Shown: positions 24,190 to 32,603, counted from the first letter of the stretch. The stretch: 53,447 nucleotides of DNA from Nocardioidaceae bacterium (GCA_009780515.1 WQZX01000014.1:1-53447); one strand, 5' to 3'. Numbers and translations: made by a program. Notes: generated by a model from the sequence alone, not told the origin.

Positions 24190-25727
24190 CAGTGGTGTGA
24201 ACGGCGGGAGCGGCTCACCGCCACCGTGGGCAGCGCTCGGGCAGAGACGGTGAACCGCATCCCGTTGTCCTTCGGCACCCCTCCGCAGGACAGCAGCGTC
24301 CCGCGATCGCACGTGTAGCGCGACGAGGTATTGACCACGGTCACGATCGCCGAGCGCACGACGCCGGGGGAGAAGTCGACGACGGCGGTGCCGACCCCGT
24401 GGTGCAGCGTGATGGTTCGGTGGGACAGCCTGCCGTTCGCGTGCGTCACCGTCACCACCACGCTGTCGCGCTGCGCCGGGCCGTCCACCGTCAGCCGCAC
24501 GCGCCGCGCGGCACCCTTGCTCGGCGGCCGGAACACGACGTCCTGGGCGGCCAGGTGCTTGACCCTCACGGTGTCCGTCCGCACCCCGGCGGTACGACGC
24601 ATCCGCGCGTGCGCCGCGAACGCCGGCTTCGGCCACGCGCTGCCCTCGGGGTAGGACTTCGTCGGGTCGAGGTTGGCCACCGCGAAGTCGGTGAGCGCCT
24701 CGGCGAGGCCGTGCTTGGTGTGCAGCGTGTGGTTCAGGACGTAGGCGAGCGCCGGGATCGAGGCCCGGCCGGGGCCGCCGTGGGTGGCGTCGGCCTGGTC
24801 CCAGACCGCCTTGACGATGCCGCTGCCGTAGTGGTCGGTGAGGTACTCCCAGAAGGCCCAGTTGCCGTACTGCGAGTAGCCCGTGTCGCTGTACTTGTCC
24901 AACGGCACCCACGGCCTCGCCACCTGGCCGTAGGGCAGGTAGCGGCGGTTGTCGTCGGCCTTGTCCGCGAAGCTCTCCTCCATCCAGACCGCGGTCGACT
25001 CCATCAGCCACGGGTCGGCGCGGTAGTTGTAGCCGAACTGGATCGCGTGGAAGAACTCGTGCGCGGCGGTGACCTTGAGCGACACCTCGCGCGGGGCGTC
25101 GTACTGCTTCTTGGCGAAGTCGTTGTCGAGGACGCAGTAGCCGGAGGCGCCGTACTTCTCGCCGAGGACGCGGCGCTCGGGCGTGCAGTAGCCGAACAGC
25201 CCGCGGGAGCCGAGGTCGGTGAGGTAGACGTCGAAGCGGGAGTCGCCGCCGCGGTGGCCGTCGGTCGGGGGCTTGCGGAAGCCGAGGACGCCGATCTCGT
25301 GGTGCCAGACCGCCGTCATGACGTGCAGCGTGTGACGGACCCAGCGCAGGTTCCGTGGGGCGTCGGAGCCCTTGGTGACGTAGTGGACGCAGATGCGGTG
25401 GTTGCAGATCTCCTTCGAGGGCTGGTCGTAGCCCTCGTCCTGTGGGTCGCTCGGCCCGTCGGTCGGGCGGGACAGGATCTCGCTCGCCCGCATCCGGTCG
25501 ACGCCGCCGAAGTCCGAGCGGGCGACGAACAGGTCGCGCATCTCCATGGTCAGCTCGGACGCCGCTGGCTTGGGCGCGTGGCCGCCGTGGTCGACGTGGT
25601 CGACGTGCGCTCGGTGGTGTGCGGCGGGGGCGATCGGGGTGGAGGAGGCGGGGCCCGGCGGCACGGTGGCCAGCACGCCCGCCGCGACGGCGGACAGCGC
25701 CAGCAGGCGCAGGGCGGACGAGCGCAC
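24189..25727 (-). CDS. Secreted zinc metalloprotease-like protein
   Basis: A 512-residue exported protein with a signal peptide (RSSALRLLALSAVAAGVLA..., cleavage expected near residue 28-35), a His-rich linker (HVDHVDHGGH) and a catalytic-type HEFFH motif at H223-E224-H227. A downstream acidic stretch (MESTAVWMEE) could supply the third ligand. The layout resembles the MXAN_6640-type putative metalloproteases. The C-terminal 120 residues are beta-rich (VRLTVDGPAQRDSVVVTV). I chose GTG 25727 because GGAG lies 5 nt upstream; GTG 25733 is an alternative. It is transcribed alone toward egtB. Substrate unknown. Confidence 0.75.
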   Translation of the reverse strand: MRSSALRLLALSAVAAGVLATVPPGPASSTPIAPAAHHRAHVDHVDHGGHAPKPAASELTMEMRDLFVARSDFGGVDRMRASEILSRPTDGPSDPQDEGYDQPSKEICNHRICVHYVTKGSDAPRNLRWVRHTLHVMTAVWHHEIGVLGFRKPPTDGHRGGDSRFDVYLTDLGSRGLFGYCTPERRVLGEKYGASGYCVLDNDFAKKQYDAPREVSLKVTAAHEFFHAIQFGYNYRADPWLMESTAVWMEESFADKADDNRRYLPYGQVARPWVPLDKYSDTGYSQYGNWAFWEYLTDHYGSGIVKAVWDQADATHGGPGRASIPALAYVLNHTLHTKHGLAEALTDFAVANLDPTKSYPEGSAWPKPAFAAHARMRRTAGVRTDTVRVKHLAAQDVVFRPPSKGAARRVRLTVDGPAQRDSVVVTVTHANGRLSHRTITLHHGVGTAVVDFSPGVVRSAIVTVVNTSSRYTCDRGTLLSCGGVPKDNGMRFTVSARALPTVAVSRSRRSHH

Positions 25728-25877
25728 ACTCACTCCAGGGTCCGGGGAAGGTGACCGAGGACGAGTACACCAGTCGGCGCCGCCGCAAGGTGGGACCTCG
25801 CGCGGTGAGCGGCGGCCGTGTCGCGGACGTGTCGGCGGACGTGTCGGCGGACCGGTCCGGCGGGGGCGTAGGGAAGG

Positions 25878-27146
25878 ATGGCCGCCGTGAGTGGACCCGC
25901 CCTGTCGGCCGATCCGGCCGCCGACGCCGTACGACGCCGGAAGCTGCGCGAGATGCGCACGCTGGCCGTGTCCCTGCTGGTCTTCGCCGCCGCCGTGTAC
26001 GTCGCGACGCTGCGCGGTCACGGGGCCTGGGGATTCGTCAACGCGGGTGCCGAGGCGTCGATGGTCGGCGCGATGGCCGACTGGTTCGCGGTGACCGCGC
26101 TGTTCAAGCACCCGCTCGGCCTGCCGATCCCGCACACCGCGCTGGTGCCCAAGCGCAAGGACGACCTGGGCAAGGGCCTGGAGCAGTTCGTGGGGGAGAA
26201 CTTCCTGCAGGAGGAGATCATCCGCGAGCGCGTCCTGGGCGTGCACATCGCCCAGCGGGTGGGCGACTGGCTCGCCGTGCCCGCCAATGCCGAGCGGGTC
26301 GTGCGCGAGACGGCCGAGATCGCGCGGGCCGGGCTGAGCCGGGTGCGGCAGGACCACATCGAGGCGCTCGTGAACGAGGCGCTGGTGCCGCGCTTCCGCG
26401 AGGAGCCGATCGCGCCGCTGCTCGGTGGCCTGCTCGACGAGGCGCTGCGCGACGACCTCCACCACGGCCTGGTCGACCTGATGCTCGAGGAGATGCACGA
26501 TTGGCTCGTGGCCAACCCGGACACGGTCCACGAGGTGCTCGGCGAGCGGGCGCCGTGGTGGGCGCCCGAGTCGGTGAACACCTACGTGATCGGCAGGCTC
26601 CACGAGGAGATGGTGCGCTGGCTGGCCGACATCCGCTCGACCCCGGACCACCGTGCCCGGCGCGCGCTCGACTCGATGCTCGACCGGCTCGCCTCCGACC
26701 TCCAGGACAAGCCGGCGACCCAGGCCCGCGCCGAGCGGCTCAAGGAGCGCATCCTCGACCACCCCGCGGTCATCAACACCGCCGTGACCCTCTGGAACGC
26801 CCTGCGCAAGGCGCTCCTCAGCTCGCTGGACGACCCCGACGGCGCCGTACGACGGCGGCTGATGGTCGAGGTCGAGGCGTTCTCGTCGCGGCTGCGCTCC
26901 GACGCGACCCTCCGCGAGCGGGTCGACCGGGTGAGCGCGGACGCCGCCGTCTTCGCCGTCGACAGGTACGGCGCCGAGCTCACCTCGGTCATCACCCAGA
27001 CCATCGAGCGCTGGGACGGCAAGGAGGCCGCGCGCCGGATCGAGCTGCACGTCGGCCGCGACCTCCAGTTCATCCGGATCAACGGCACGATCGTCGGAGG
27101 CCTGGTCGGCGTGCTGATCCACACCATCACGGTCGTCCTACGATGA
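25878..27146 (+). CDS. DUF445 family membrane protein
   Basis: A 422-residue protein matching DUF445 (YjiN-like). It has an N-terminal transmembrane helix (VSLLVFAAAVYVATL, about residues 30-45), the conserved ASMVGAMADWFAVTALFKHPLGLPIPHT block and a long amphipathic helical middle, ending in a second hydrophobic helix (GTIVGGLVGVLIHTITVVL). Molecular function of the family is not established. GGGAAGG abuts the ATG at 25878 directly, so GTG 25887 (9 nt from it) may be the true start, giving 419 residues. The stop overlaps the S4 gene as ATGA. Confidence 0.82.
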   Translation: MAAVSGPALSADPAADAVRRRKLREMRTLAVSLLVFAAAVYVATLRGHGAWGFVNAGAEASMVGAMADWFAVTALFKHPLGLPIPHTALVPKRKDDLGKGLEQFVGENFLQEEIIRERVLGVHIAQRVGDWLAVPANAERVVRETAEIARAGLSRVRQDHIEALVNEALVPRFREEPIAPLLGGLLDEALRDDLHHGLVDLMLEEMHDWLVANPDTVHEVLGERAPWWAPESVNTYVIGRLHEEMVRWLADIRSTPDHRARRALDSMLDRLASDLQDKPATQARAERLKERILDHPAVINTAVTLWNALRKALLSSLDDPDGAVRRRLMVEVEAFSSRLRSDATLRERVDRVSADAAVFAVDRYGAELTSVITQTIERWDGKEAARRIELHVGRDLQFIRINGTIVGGLVGVLIHTITVVLR

Positions 27147-27397
27147 CGCGCATGAGCGAGCCGTTCGACGTACCCATCAAGGACGAGTCGATCCGGCTCG
27201 GTCAGTTCCTCAAGCTCGCCAACCTGATCGACAACGGCTCGGACGCCAAGATCGTCTGCCCGTCCGGCGACGTCAGCGTCAACGGGGAGGTCGAGACCCG
27301 GCGCGGCCGCCAGCTCGTGGTGGGCGACGTTGTCGAGCTGCAAGGGCAGGCTGCCCGGGTCGCCGATGACGACGTGCCGGACAACCTGCCCTGGTGA
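27143..27397 (+). CDS. S4-domain RNA-binding protein (YbcJ/RlbA-like)
   Basis: An 84-residue single-domain protein. The S4 fold is seen as IRLGQFLKLANLIDNGSDAK, then SGDVSVNGEVETRRGRQLVVGDVV, the alpha-L RNA-binding motif. Small stand-alone S4 proteins of this type bind structured RNA and are linked to ribosome or stalled-ribosome functions in other species; the target here is unknown. The ATG at 27143 overlaps the DUF445 stop (ATGA); ATG 27152 is an equally possible start. It is followed by a strong palindrome that ends the operon. Confidence 0.82.
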   Translation: MTRMSEPFDVPIKDESIRLGQFLKLANLIDNGSDAKIVCPSGDVSVNGEVETRRGRQLVVGDVVELQGQAARVADDDVPDNLPW

Positions 27398-27422
27398 GGT
27401 GACGCGTAGGGGTGGCAATTCA

Positions 27423-27508
27423 CCCGGTAATTCACTGGGTTCCCAGTGAATTACCGGGCTTTGCAGGGAAATTTCGCCGCAGAGCCGGGTATTTCACTGG
27501 GAACCCAG
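27423..27508. repeat. Compound palindromic repeat and bidirectional terminator
   Basis: A perfect 17-bp inverted repeat (cccggtaattcactggg at 27423-27439, complement at 27442-27458) lies between convergent genes. A third, diverged copy of the same unit follows (ccgggtatttcactggg... at 27485-27508). The spacer has a further imperfect pairing (ccgggctttgc with gcagagccggg). The AT-rich core stands out from the surroundings. It is probably both a terminator and a member of a dispersed repeat family. Confidence 0.7.
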
Positions 27509-27523
27509 GGCGGGTTCGGGCGG

Positions 27524-27895
27524 TCAGGAGACGCCGAGCAGATCCACCACGAAGATGAGCGTCTCGCCGCCCTTGATCACGCCGCCGGCGCCACGGTCGC
27601 CGTAGCCGAGGTGCGGCGGGATGACGAGCTTGCGCCGGCCGCCGACCTTCATGCCCTGCACGCCCTGGTCCCAGCCGGAGATGACCTGGCCGATGCCGAG
27701 CTGGAAGTTCAGCGGCGCGCCGCGGTTGTACGACGCGTCGAACTCCTCGCCGGTGCTGTGGGCCACGCCGACGTAGTGCACGCTGACCGTGTGGCCGGCC
27801 GCGGCCTCCTCACCGTCGCCGACGGTGATGTCCTCGACGACCAGGTCGGCCGGGGGCGGGAAGTCGGGGAAGTCGATCTCGGGCTTGTCAGTCAT
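27524..27895 (-). CDS. FKBP-type peptidyl-prolyl cis-trans isomerase
   Basis: A 123-residue cytoplasmic FKBP with no signal peptide. Core motifs are TVSVHYVGV, GEEFDASYNRG, FQLGIGQVISGWDQGVQGMKVGGRR, the PHLGYGDRG loop and the final LIFVVDLLGV. The aromatic and Asp residues lining the FK506 pocket (FDAS, VISGWD) are retained, so an active prolyl isomerase is expected. The gene is single; its ATG is preceded by TAGGCT with a 6-nt spacer and no Shine-Dalgarno. Confidence 0.9.
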   Translation of the reverse strand: MTDKPEIDFPDFPPPADLVVEDITVGDGEEAAAGHTVSVHYVGVAHSTGEEFDASYNRGAPLNFQLGIGQVISGWDQGVQGMKVGGRRKLVIPPHLGYGDRGAGGVIKGGETLIFVVDLLGVS

Positions 27896-27901
27896 GCCGC
27901 C

Positions 27902-27907
27902 AGCCTA
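27902..27907 (-). promoter_or_regulatory. -10 element, leaderless pattern, for the FKBP gene
   Basis: TAGGCT on the minus strand ends 6 nt before the ATG at 27895. Confidence 0.5.
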
Positions 27908-27924
27908 CGGGTCGGCGGCTGCCC

Positions 27925-29481
27925 TCAGCCGCGTGGCTTCGGCAGCGGACCGAAGACCTGGTTGCAGTTCGAGCCGGAGCAGGGCATCAGAGCCTCGAGC
28001 CGCTTCTGCAGCGCGGCGCGCACGGCGGCGTACCGGGGGTCGTTGAAGACGTTGTCCATGGCGTGCGGGTCGCGCTGGCGGTCGAAGAGCAGGCCGATGG
28101 AGGGCTTGCTCGGGTCGATCGCGTAGAGGTAGCGCTGGGTGTCGACGCCGCGGTAGGCGAAGCCGGGTGTGCTGTCGAGCACGGTGTCGCCGGTCTGGAC
28201 CAGCAGGGTGTCGCGCAGCGGCTTCTTGGACTGGAGCACCTTCAGCAGGCTCAGGCCGTCCTGGCGACGGCCGGGGACGGCCTCGCCGAGCTGGAGGTAC
28301 GTCGCGGGCAGGTCGACCAGCGAGGCCGGCTTGCTGACCTTCCTGTCCACCGGGAAGTGCGGGCCGCGGATGACGATCGGCACCTGCAGCGACTCGTCGG
28401 TGATCATGTTCTTGCCGTGCAGGTTGTGCTCGCCGAGGTCGAAGCCGTTGTCGGAGACGAACACGATGTCGGTGTCGTTCAGCTCGCCGGTCGAGCGGAG
28501 CGTGTTGACGATCTTGGCGACGCCGTCGTCGACGGACTTGAGCGAGCAGATGCGCTGCCGCGCCTCGTGCACGTAGACCGAGCTGGTGTGGTCCTGGATG
28601 TTCATCCCCGGCGGCAGGCCGTTGCGCACCGGCTTCATGTACGCCGGGTCGTGCAGGAACGCCGGTCTGATGTGGTCGCAGGCGTGCTTGTACTTCGCCT
28701 CCGGCACGGGCTGCGACGCGCGCCCGCCGGTGCCGATCTGGTCGTGCGGCGCGAGGTAGTTCGACACGACGTAGAAGGGCTTGCCGGATCTGTGCCCGGC
28801 CGAGATCGCCTTCTGCGTGTAGCGCGTGGTCGTGTGGGCGGCGTACCCCTTGATGGGGCCGACGCCGTAGTAGTTGACGCGGTGGTACTGGTAGACGTCG
28901 TGGATCGCCGCCTCCCAGCGGTTCCACCCGGCGATGCGCTTGGTGCCCTTGTAGGCGTTGAGGTACTTGCCGATGAAGGCGGTCCAGTAGCCCGCGTGCT
29001 GCAGCCAGCGGCCGATGTTGTTGCCGGGCTCGATCAGCGCCGGGTAGCCGCCCAGGGTGCCGTTGTTGTGGTGAACCCCGTTGTTCTGGGCGTACTCACC
29101 GGTCGTCATCTCCGCGCGGGCCGGGCAGCACAGCGGGTGCGGCGAGATCGCCTTGGTGAAGTCGGTGCCCTTGTCGACCAGCAGCTTGCGCACGTGCGGC
29201 ATGTACTTCAGCTCGTCGGTGCGCATGTCGTCGGTGACGATGAAGACGATGTTGGGCTTCTGCTTGCCCGCGATCGGGGTCACCTTCATCGCGCTCGCGG
29301 GCGGCTTCGGCACCCGCAGCGGCTGGATGGACGTGGTCGCCTTGGGGCCCGAGTGCAGCGGGCTGGCGTCGTACAGCGCGACGCCGGCGATGGCGGTGCC
29401 GACGATGACGACGAGCGCCACGAGGACCACCACGACGGGCCACGTCGTACGGCGGAGACGCGCTCGCAATCGGCTCGGCAT
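27925..29481 (-). CDS. Membrane-anchored sulfatase
   Basis: A 518-residue alkaline-phosphatase-superfamily sulfatase. An N-terminal transmembrane anchor (WPVVVVLVALVVIVGTAIAG, about residues 14-33) puts the enzyme outside the membrane. The catalytic formylglycine site is C118 in CCPAR (C-x-P-x-R); metal ligands include the TDD of IVFIVTDDM (about D84-D85), and the distal DNG (VFVSDNGFDLGEH) motif is present. Conversion to formylglycine needs an FGE or anaerobic maturase elsewhere in the genome. It resembles N-sulfoglucosamine or choline-type sulfatases only generally, so substrate is open. It lies between FKBP and CBS genes on the same strand, with no overlap. Confidence 0.88.
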   Translation of the reverse strand: MPSRLRARLRRTTWPVVVVLVALVVIVGTAIAGVALYDASPLHSGPKATTSIQPLRVPKPPASAMKVTPIAGKQKPNIVFIVTDDMRTDELKYMPHVRKLLVDKGTDFTKAISPHPLCCPARAEMTTGEYAQNNGVHHNNGTLGGYPALIEPGNNIGRWLQHAGYWTAFIGKYLNAYKGTKRIAGWNRWEAAIHDVYQYHRVNYYGVGPIKGYAAHTTTRYTQKAISAGHRSGKPFYVVSNYLAPHDQIGTGGRASQPVPEAKYKHACDHIRPAFLHDPAYMKPVRNGLPPGMNIQDHTSSVYVHEARQRICSLKSVDDGVAKIVNTLRSTGELNDTDIVFVSDNGFDLGEHNLHGKNMITDESLQVPIVIRGPHFPVDRKVSKPASLVDLPATYLQLGEAVPGRRQDGLSLLKVLQSKKPLRDTLLVQTGDTVLDSTPGFAYRGVDTQRYLYAIDPSKPSIGLLFDRQRDPHAMDNVFNDPRYAAVRAALQKRLEALMPCSGSNCNQVFGPLPKPRG

Positions 29482-29570
29482 GGACGGCCTCCCTGTGCTT
29501 CGGTCGCGATCGACGACGGCGCCCGAGGACGCCGGGTCAACCCCGTGGGTGACCGAGGGAAGATCGTACG

Positions 29571-30002
29571 TCAGCCCTGGCTGACGTAGCTGTCCAACTG
29601 GTCCCGCTCGAACTGCAGCTGCTCGATCTTGTGCTTGACCAGGTCGCCGATGCTGACGATGCCGACCAGCTCCCCGTCGCGGACGACCGGGATGTGGCGG
29701 AAGCGGTAGTCGGTCATCGTCTGCATGACCGTGTCGAGGTCGTCGTCGGGGGAGCAGGTCTGCACGACGGCGGTCATGATCGCGCCGACCGTGTTGTTGA
29801 CGACCGTGCCGTCGCTGTGGAGGTGGCGAACCACGTCGCGCTCGCTCACGATGCCCTCCATCGCGTCGCCGTCGCCGCTGACGATCACGGCGCCGATGTT
29901 GTGCTCGGCGAGCACCGCCAGCAGCTCGCGGACCCCGGCCTCGGGCACGATCGTCACGACCTCCGGCGAGGCCTTCGCATGCAGCACGTCATCGATGCGC
30001 AT
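29571..30002 (-). CDS. Two-CBS-domain protein
   Basis: A 143-residue protein made almost wholly of a CBS pair (Bateman module). CBS1 spans about residues 10-62 (LLAVLAEHNIGAVIVSGDGDAMEGIVSERDVVR) and CBS2 about 75-130 (IMTAVVQTCSPDDDLDTVMQTMTDYRFRHIPVV), with IVSIGDLVKHKI ending the second. Such modules bind adenine nucleotides or SAM and act as energy sensors. No catalytic domain is attached. It is preceded by TAGCGT with a 7-nt spacer and by hisN 10 bp upstream, so it could be in an operon with hisN or have its own leaderless start. Confidence 0.88.
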   Translation of the reverse strand: MRIDDVLHAKASPEVVTIVPEAGVRELLAVLAEHNIGAVIVSGDGDAMEGIVSERDVVRHLHSDGTVVNNTVGAIMTAVVQTCSPDDDLDTVMQTMTDYRFRHIPVVRDGELVGIVSIGDLVKHKIEQLQFERDQLDSYVSQG

Positions 30003-30009
30003 GTGACGC

Positions 30010-30015
30010 ACGCTA
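30010..30015 (-). promoter_or_regulatory. -10 element, leaderless pattern, for the CBS gene
   Basis: TAGCGT on the minus strand ends 7 nt before the ATG at 30002. It lies across the 3' end of hisN. Confidence 0.45.
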
Positions 30016-30903
30016 CTCCGGGTCGGTGGTCTCCGGCGAGGGGTTGCGGCGGGATCGGAGGTCGGAGACCGACCCGGGACCGTGGTCGGGCCAGTCCGGG
30101 TCGTCGCCGTCGCCGCGGCTGCTGCCGACGAACGCGAGCGCCGCATCGTGGAGGTGGCCGTTCGACGCCAGCGCGTTGCCGCCCCACGGCCCCTCGGCGC
30201 CGTCCAGCGAGGTGAACCGGCCGCCTGCCTCGCGCACGATGATGTCGAGCGCGGCCATGTCGTAGACCTCGAGCTCGGGCTCGATCGCCAGGTCGACGGC
30301 GCCCTCCGCGAGGAGCATGTAGGACCAGAAGTCGCCGTACGCCCGCGTGCGCCAGCAGCGGCGCATCAGCGCGAGGAAGTCCTCGCCCAGGCCGGCGTCC
30401 TCCCAGCCGCCGAGGGAGGCGTAGGAGAGCGACGCATCCTCGATCCGGCGTACGTCGGAGACCTCGCACCTCGTCGGCTTGATCAGCTTGCCCGTCCAGG
30501 CGCCGCCGTCCTTGACCGCCCACCAGCGCCGCTGGAGCGCGGGCGCGGAGACGACGCCGAGCACGACCTCGTCCTCGACGGCCAGCGCGATCAGCGTCGC
30601 CCACACGGGAACCCCGCGCACGAAGTTCTTGGTGCCGTCGATGGGGTCGACGATCCAGCGTCGCTGCGAGTGACCGGACGTGCCCTGCTCCTCGCCGGTG
30701 ACCGCGTCGCGGGTGCGCGCCCTCGAGAGGGTACGACGGATCGACTCCTCGACCGCCTGGTCGGCGTCGGTCACCGGGGTCAGGTCCGGCTTGCTCATGA
30801 CGTGCAGGTCCTGGGCCTTGAAGCGGGACATGGTCAGGGAGTCCGCGTCGTCGGCGAGCAGGTGCGCGAGCCGCATGTCGTCGGTGTAGTCGGATCCAGC
30901 CAC
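30013..30903 (-). CDS. hisN: Inositol-monophosphatase-family phosphatase, probable histidinol-phosphatase HisN
   Basis: A 296-residue Mg-dependent phosphatase. Metal-binding motifs are TGEEQG, WIVDPIDGTKNFVRG (about residues 83-97) and the C-terminal EVYDMAALDIIVREAGG. The family covers inositol phosphatases, SuhB and actinobacterial histidinol-phosphatase. In actinobacteria this close to rsgA-aroA the gene is usually annotated hisN, and I follow that with moderate confidence. The GTG start is preceded by TAGGGT with a 6-nt spacer. The C-terminal 40 residues are a low-complexity acidic and basic tail. A DUF2231 gene and an AbiEi/DUF559 gene separate it from rsgA-aroA. Confidence 0.8.
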   Translation of the reverse strand: MAGSDYTDDMRLAHLLADDADSLTMSRFKAQDLHVMSKPDLTPVTDADQAVEESIRRTLSRARTRDAVTGEEQGTSGHSQRRWIVDPIDGTKNFVRGVPVWATLIALAVEDEVVLGVVSAPALQRRWWAVKDGGAWTGKLIKPTRCEVSDVRRIEDASLSYASLGGWEDAGLGEDFLALMRRCWRTRAYGDFWSYMLLAEGAVDLAIEPELEVYDMAALDIIVREAGGRFTSLDGAEGPWGGNALASNGHLHDAALAFVGSSRGDGDDPDWPDHGPGSVSDLRSRRNPSPETTDPE

Positions 30904-30909
30904 GTGGTC

Positions 30910-30915
30910 ACCCTA
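30910..30915 (-). promoter_or_regulatory. -10 element, leaderless pattern, for hisN
   Basis: TAGGGT on the minus strand ends 6 nt before the GTG at 30903. Confidence 0.5.
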
Positions 30916-30987
30916 GTGGCTCGTGGTCCGCCCCGCGGATGCCGTCGAATTCATCCCTTCCTCAGCCAGTGGCGTCATGCTGTGCCC

Positions 30988-31437
30988 ATGTCCGTCAACG
31001 GCCTCCCGCTGCACCCCCTCGTCGTCCACGCGACGGTGGTGGCCCTTCCGGTCTCCGCGGTGCTGGCCGTCGCGTACGTCGCCTCCCCGAAGTGGCAGGA
31101 GCGGCTGCGTTGGCCGCTGGCGATCATGGGCGTCGTGAGCGCGGTGCTCATGTGGGTGACGGTCTCCAGCGGCAAGGAGCTGGAGCACGCGATCAGCGCC
31201 GGCGGGCCGGTCGCCGCCCTGATCGACAAGCACCGGGCCTGGGCGGGGCGGCTGCAGGTCGCGACGTACGTCTTCACGGTGCTGGCCGTCGGCGCCGCCC
31301 TGCTCGACAAGCGGGCCGGCTGGCTCAAGGGCCTGCTCCACGCGCTCCTCGTCGTCGGCGCCGTCACGATCGTGGTCTTCAGCGTCCTCACCGGCGACGC
31401 CGGCGCCCAGGCCGCCTGGTACGGCATCCACTCCTGA
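30988..31437 (+). CDS. DUF2231 family membrane protein
   Basis: A 149-residue protein with four predicted transmembrane helices. It opens with NGLPLHPLVVHATVVALPVSAVLA, the DUF2231 hallmark (HPxxVH-type motif before helix 1), followed by helices near residues 45-62, 90-108 and 118-135. The paired histidines could bind haem or metal, but function is not established. The gene is single, without a clear Shine-Dalgarno. It ends just before a strong hairpin (31445-31485) that has a near-identical twin after the next gene. Confidence 0.82.
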   Translation: MSVNGLPLHPLVVHATVVALPVSAVLAVAYVASPKWQERLRWPLAIMGVVSAVLMWVTVSSGKELEHAISAGGPVAALIDKHRAWAGRLQVATYVFTVLAVGAALLDKRAGWLKGLLHALLVVGAVTIVVFSVLTGDAGAQAAWYGIHS

Positions 31438-31442
31438 CCCAC

Positions 31443-31489
31443 TAGCCGGAGTCCGCCCGGTACCAGGTGCCGGGCGGACTCCGGCCAGT
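31443..31489. repeat. Hairpin repeat, copy 1 (upstream of the AbiEi/DUF559 gene)
   Basis: Perfect 16-bp stem: gccggagtccgcccgg (31445-31460) and its complement (31470-31485), loop taccaggtg. It follows the DUF2231 stop by 7 nt and can serve as its terminator. Copy 2 at 32516 shares nearly all bases of stem and loop. Confidence 0.75.
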
Positions 31490-31558
31490 GGCGCGCGTTG
31501 TCCACAGGTCACGATCCCGGCGATGGACAGCGCGCATCATCGGTAGGACGGTCGCCCC

Positions 31559-32518
31559 ATGGCCCTCGACCGCGCCGAGCTCCACCACCTCCTGACCCGG
31601 GTTCAGGACGGAGTCGTGTCGCGACGGCAGGTCCTCGAGCTGGGCGGCGACGACAACGACGTCGAGCGGATGCTCCGGCGACGCGAGCTCACCCGGGTCC
31701 ACACCGGCGTGTACGTCGACCACACCGGCCGGCTGACTCGCGCGCAGGCAGAGTGGGCGGCCGTGCTCGCGTTCTGGCCGGCCGCCCTGAGCGAGGAGTC
31801 GGCACTGCCCGGACACCGCCTCGACGTCGTGATCGTCGCGGTCGACGGCGAGCGGAGGTGCCAGGAGCTGCCCCGGGTGTGGGTGCGGCGTACCAACGGC
31901 CTCGCCCGGCGGGTCGACTGGACCGCATCGCCGCCCAGGGTGCTCCTCGAGCAGGCCACCATCGACGTGATGTCCCGCAAGATCGTGGCCGACGACGTCG
32001 CCGGCGCCTTCGCCACGCTCGCCGAGGTCTGCCACTCGCGTCGTACCGATCCGCGCCGGATCACGCACGCACTGGCCGGCCGGCCCCGGGTGGCAGGGCG
32101 CAGGATCCTCGCGGCCACGCTGAGCGACCTCGCCACGGGCGCGTGCTCGGTCCTCGAGCGGGGCTACCTCCACCGCGTCGAGCGGGCGCACGGACTGCCC
32201 CGCGCGTCCCGCCAGCACCCGAGCACCGCGACGGGCGAGGCCACCGCGCACGACGTCCGCTACGCCGAGCTCGGGATCGAGGTGGAGCTGGACGGCCGAC
32301 CCTTCCACGACAACGCGCGCGGTCGCGATGCCGACGCCCGACGCGATCTCGCCGAGCTCGTGGTGTCCGAGGTGACGACCGCCCGTGTCACCTACGGGAT
32401 GGTCTTCCGCGACGGCTGCTGGACCGCGTCCATGATCGGCCGTCTCCTCCGCAGCCGCGGCTGGAGCGGTGAGGTCCGGCGCTGCCCGCGGTGTCCCGCA
32501 GGGCTGGATCCGGCTTAG
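31559..32518 (+). CDS. AbiEi-type N-terminal domain + DUF559 nuclease-like protein
   Basis: A 319-residue protein. Residues about 1-60 form a winged-helix AbiEi-antitoxin-like domain (GVVSRRQVLELGGDDNDVERML, then RVHTGVYVD). The C-terminal region (about 225-290) has the DUF559/Vsr-like PD-(D/E)XK signature VELDGRPFH...DARRDLAELV. This architecture is common and multi-copy in Nocardioides-like genomes and resembles antitoxins or solitary defence proteins. No toxin partner (AbiEii or other) is adjacent, so a complete toxin-antitoxin system cannot be claimed. The gene is bracketed by near-identical hairpins at 31443 and 32516, which suggests that it can move or duplicate as a cassette. Confidence 0.75.
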   Translation: MALDRAELHHLLTRVQDGVVSRRQVLELGGDDNDVERMLRRRELTRVHTGVYVDHTGRLTRAQAEWAAVLAFWPAALSEESALPGHRLDVVIVAVDGERRCQELPRVWVRRTNGLARRVDWTASPPRVLLEQATIDVMSRKIVADDVAGAFATLAEVCHSRRTDPRRITHALAGRPRVAGRRILAATLSDLATGACSVLERGYLHRVERAHGLPRASRQHPSTATGEATAHDVRYAELGIEVELDGRPFHDNARGRDADARRDLAELVVSEVTTARVTYGMVFRDGCWTASMIGRLLRSRGWSGEVRRCPRCPAGLDPA

Positions 32519-32563
32519 CCGGAGTCCGCCCGGCACCAGGCGCCGGGCGGACTCCGGCTGGTG
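32516..32563. repeat. Hairpin repeat, copy 2 (downstream of the AbiEi/DUF559 gene)
   Basis: Stem gccggagtccgcccgg (32518-32533) with its complement (32543-32558). It begins inside the stop codon of the AbiEi/DUF559 gene and ends 41 bp before the convergent rsgA stop, so it can act as a bidirectional terminator. It is nearly identical to copy 1 at 31443. Confidence 0.75.
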
Positions 32564-32603
32564 GTTCGTCCGTTCAAGAACTTTGCGGACGAGCCACCAG
32601 ACC

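Noticed and set aside
22576..25788. A single large minus-strand protein joining EgtB with upstream sequence.
   Set aside because: The frame is open through the intergenic region and behind the metalloprotease gene, but EgtB has its own Shine-Dalgarno and start at 23922. The upstream part is Arg/Pro-rich shadow sequence.
24189..27122. 977-codon frame extending the metalloprotease upstream.
   Set aside because: The signal peptide at 25727 defines the N-terminus, and the extension overlaps DUF445 on the other strand.
31559..32518. A full AbiE toxin-antitoxin system.
   Set aside because: Only the AbiEi-like domain is present and no nucleotidyltransferase toxin lies next to it.
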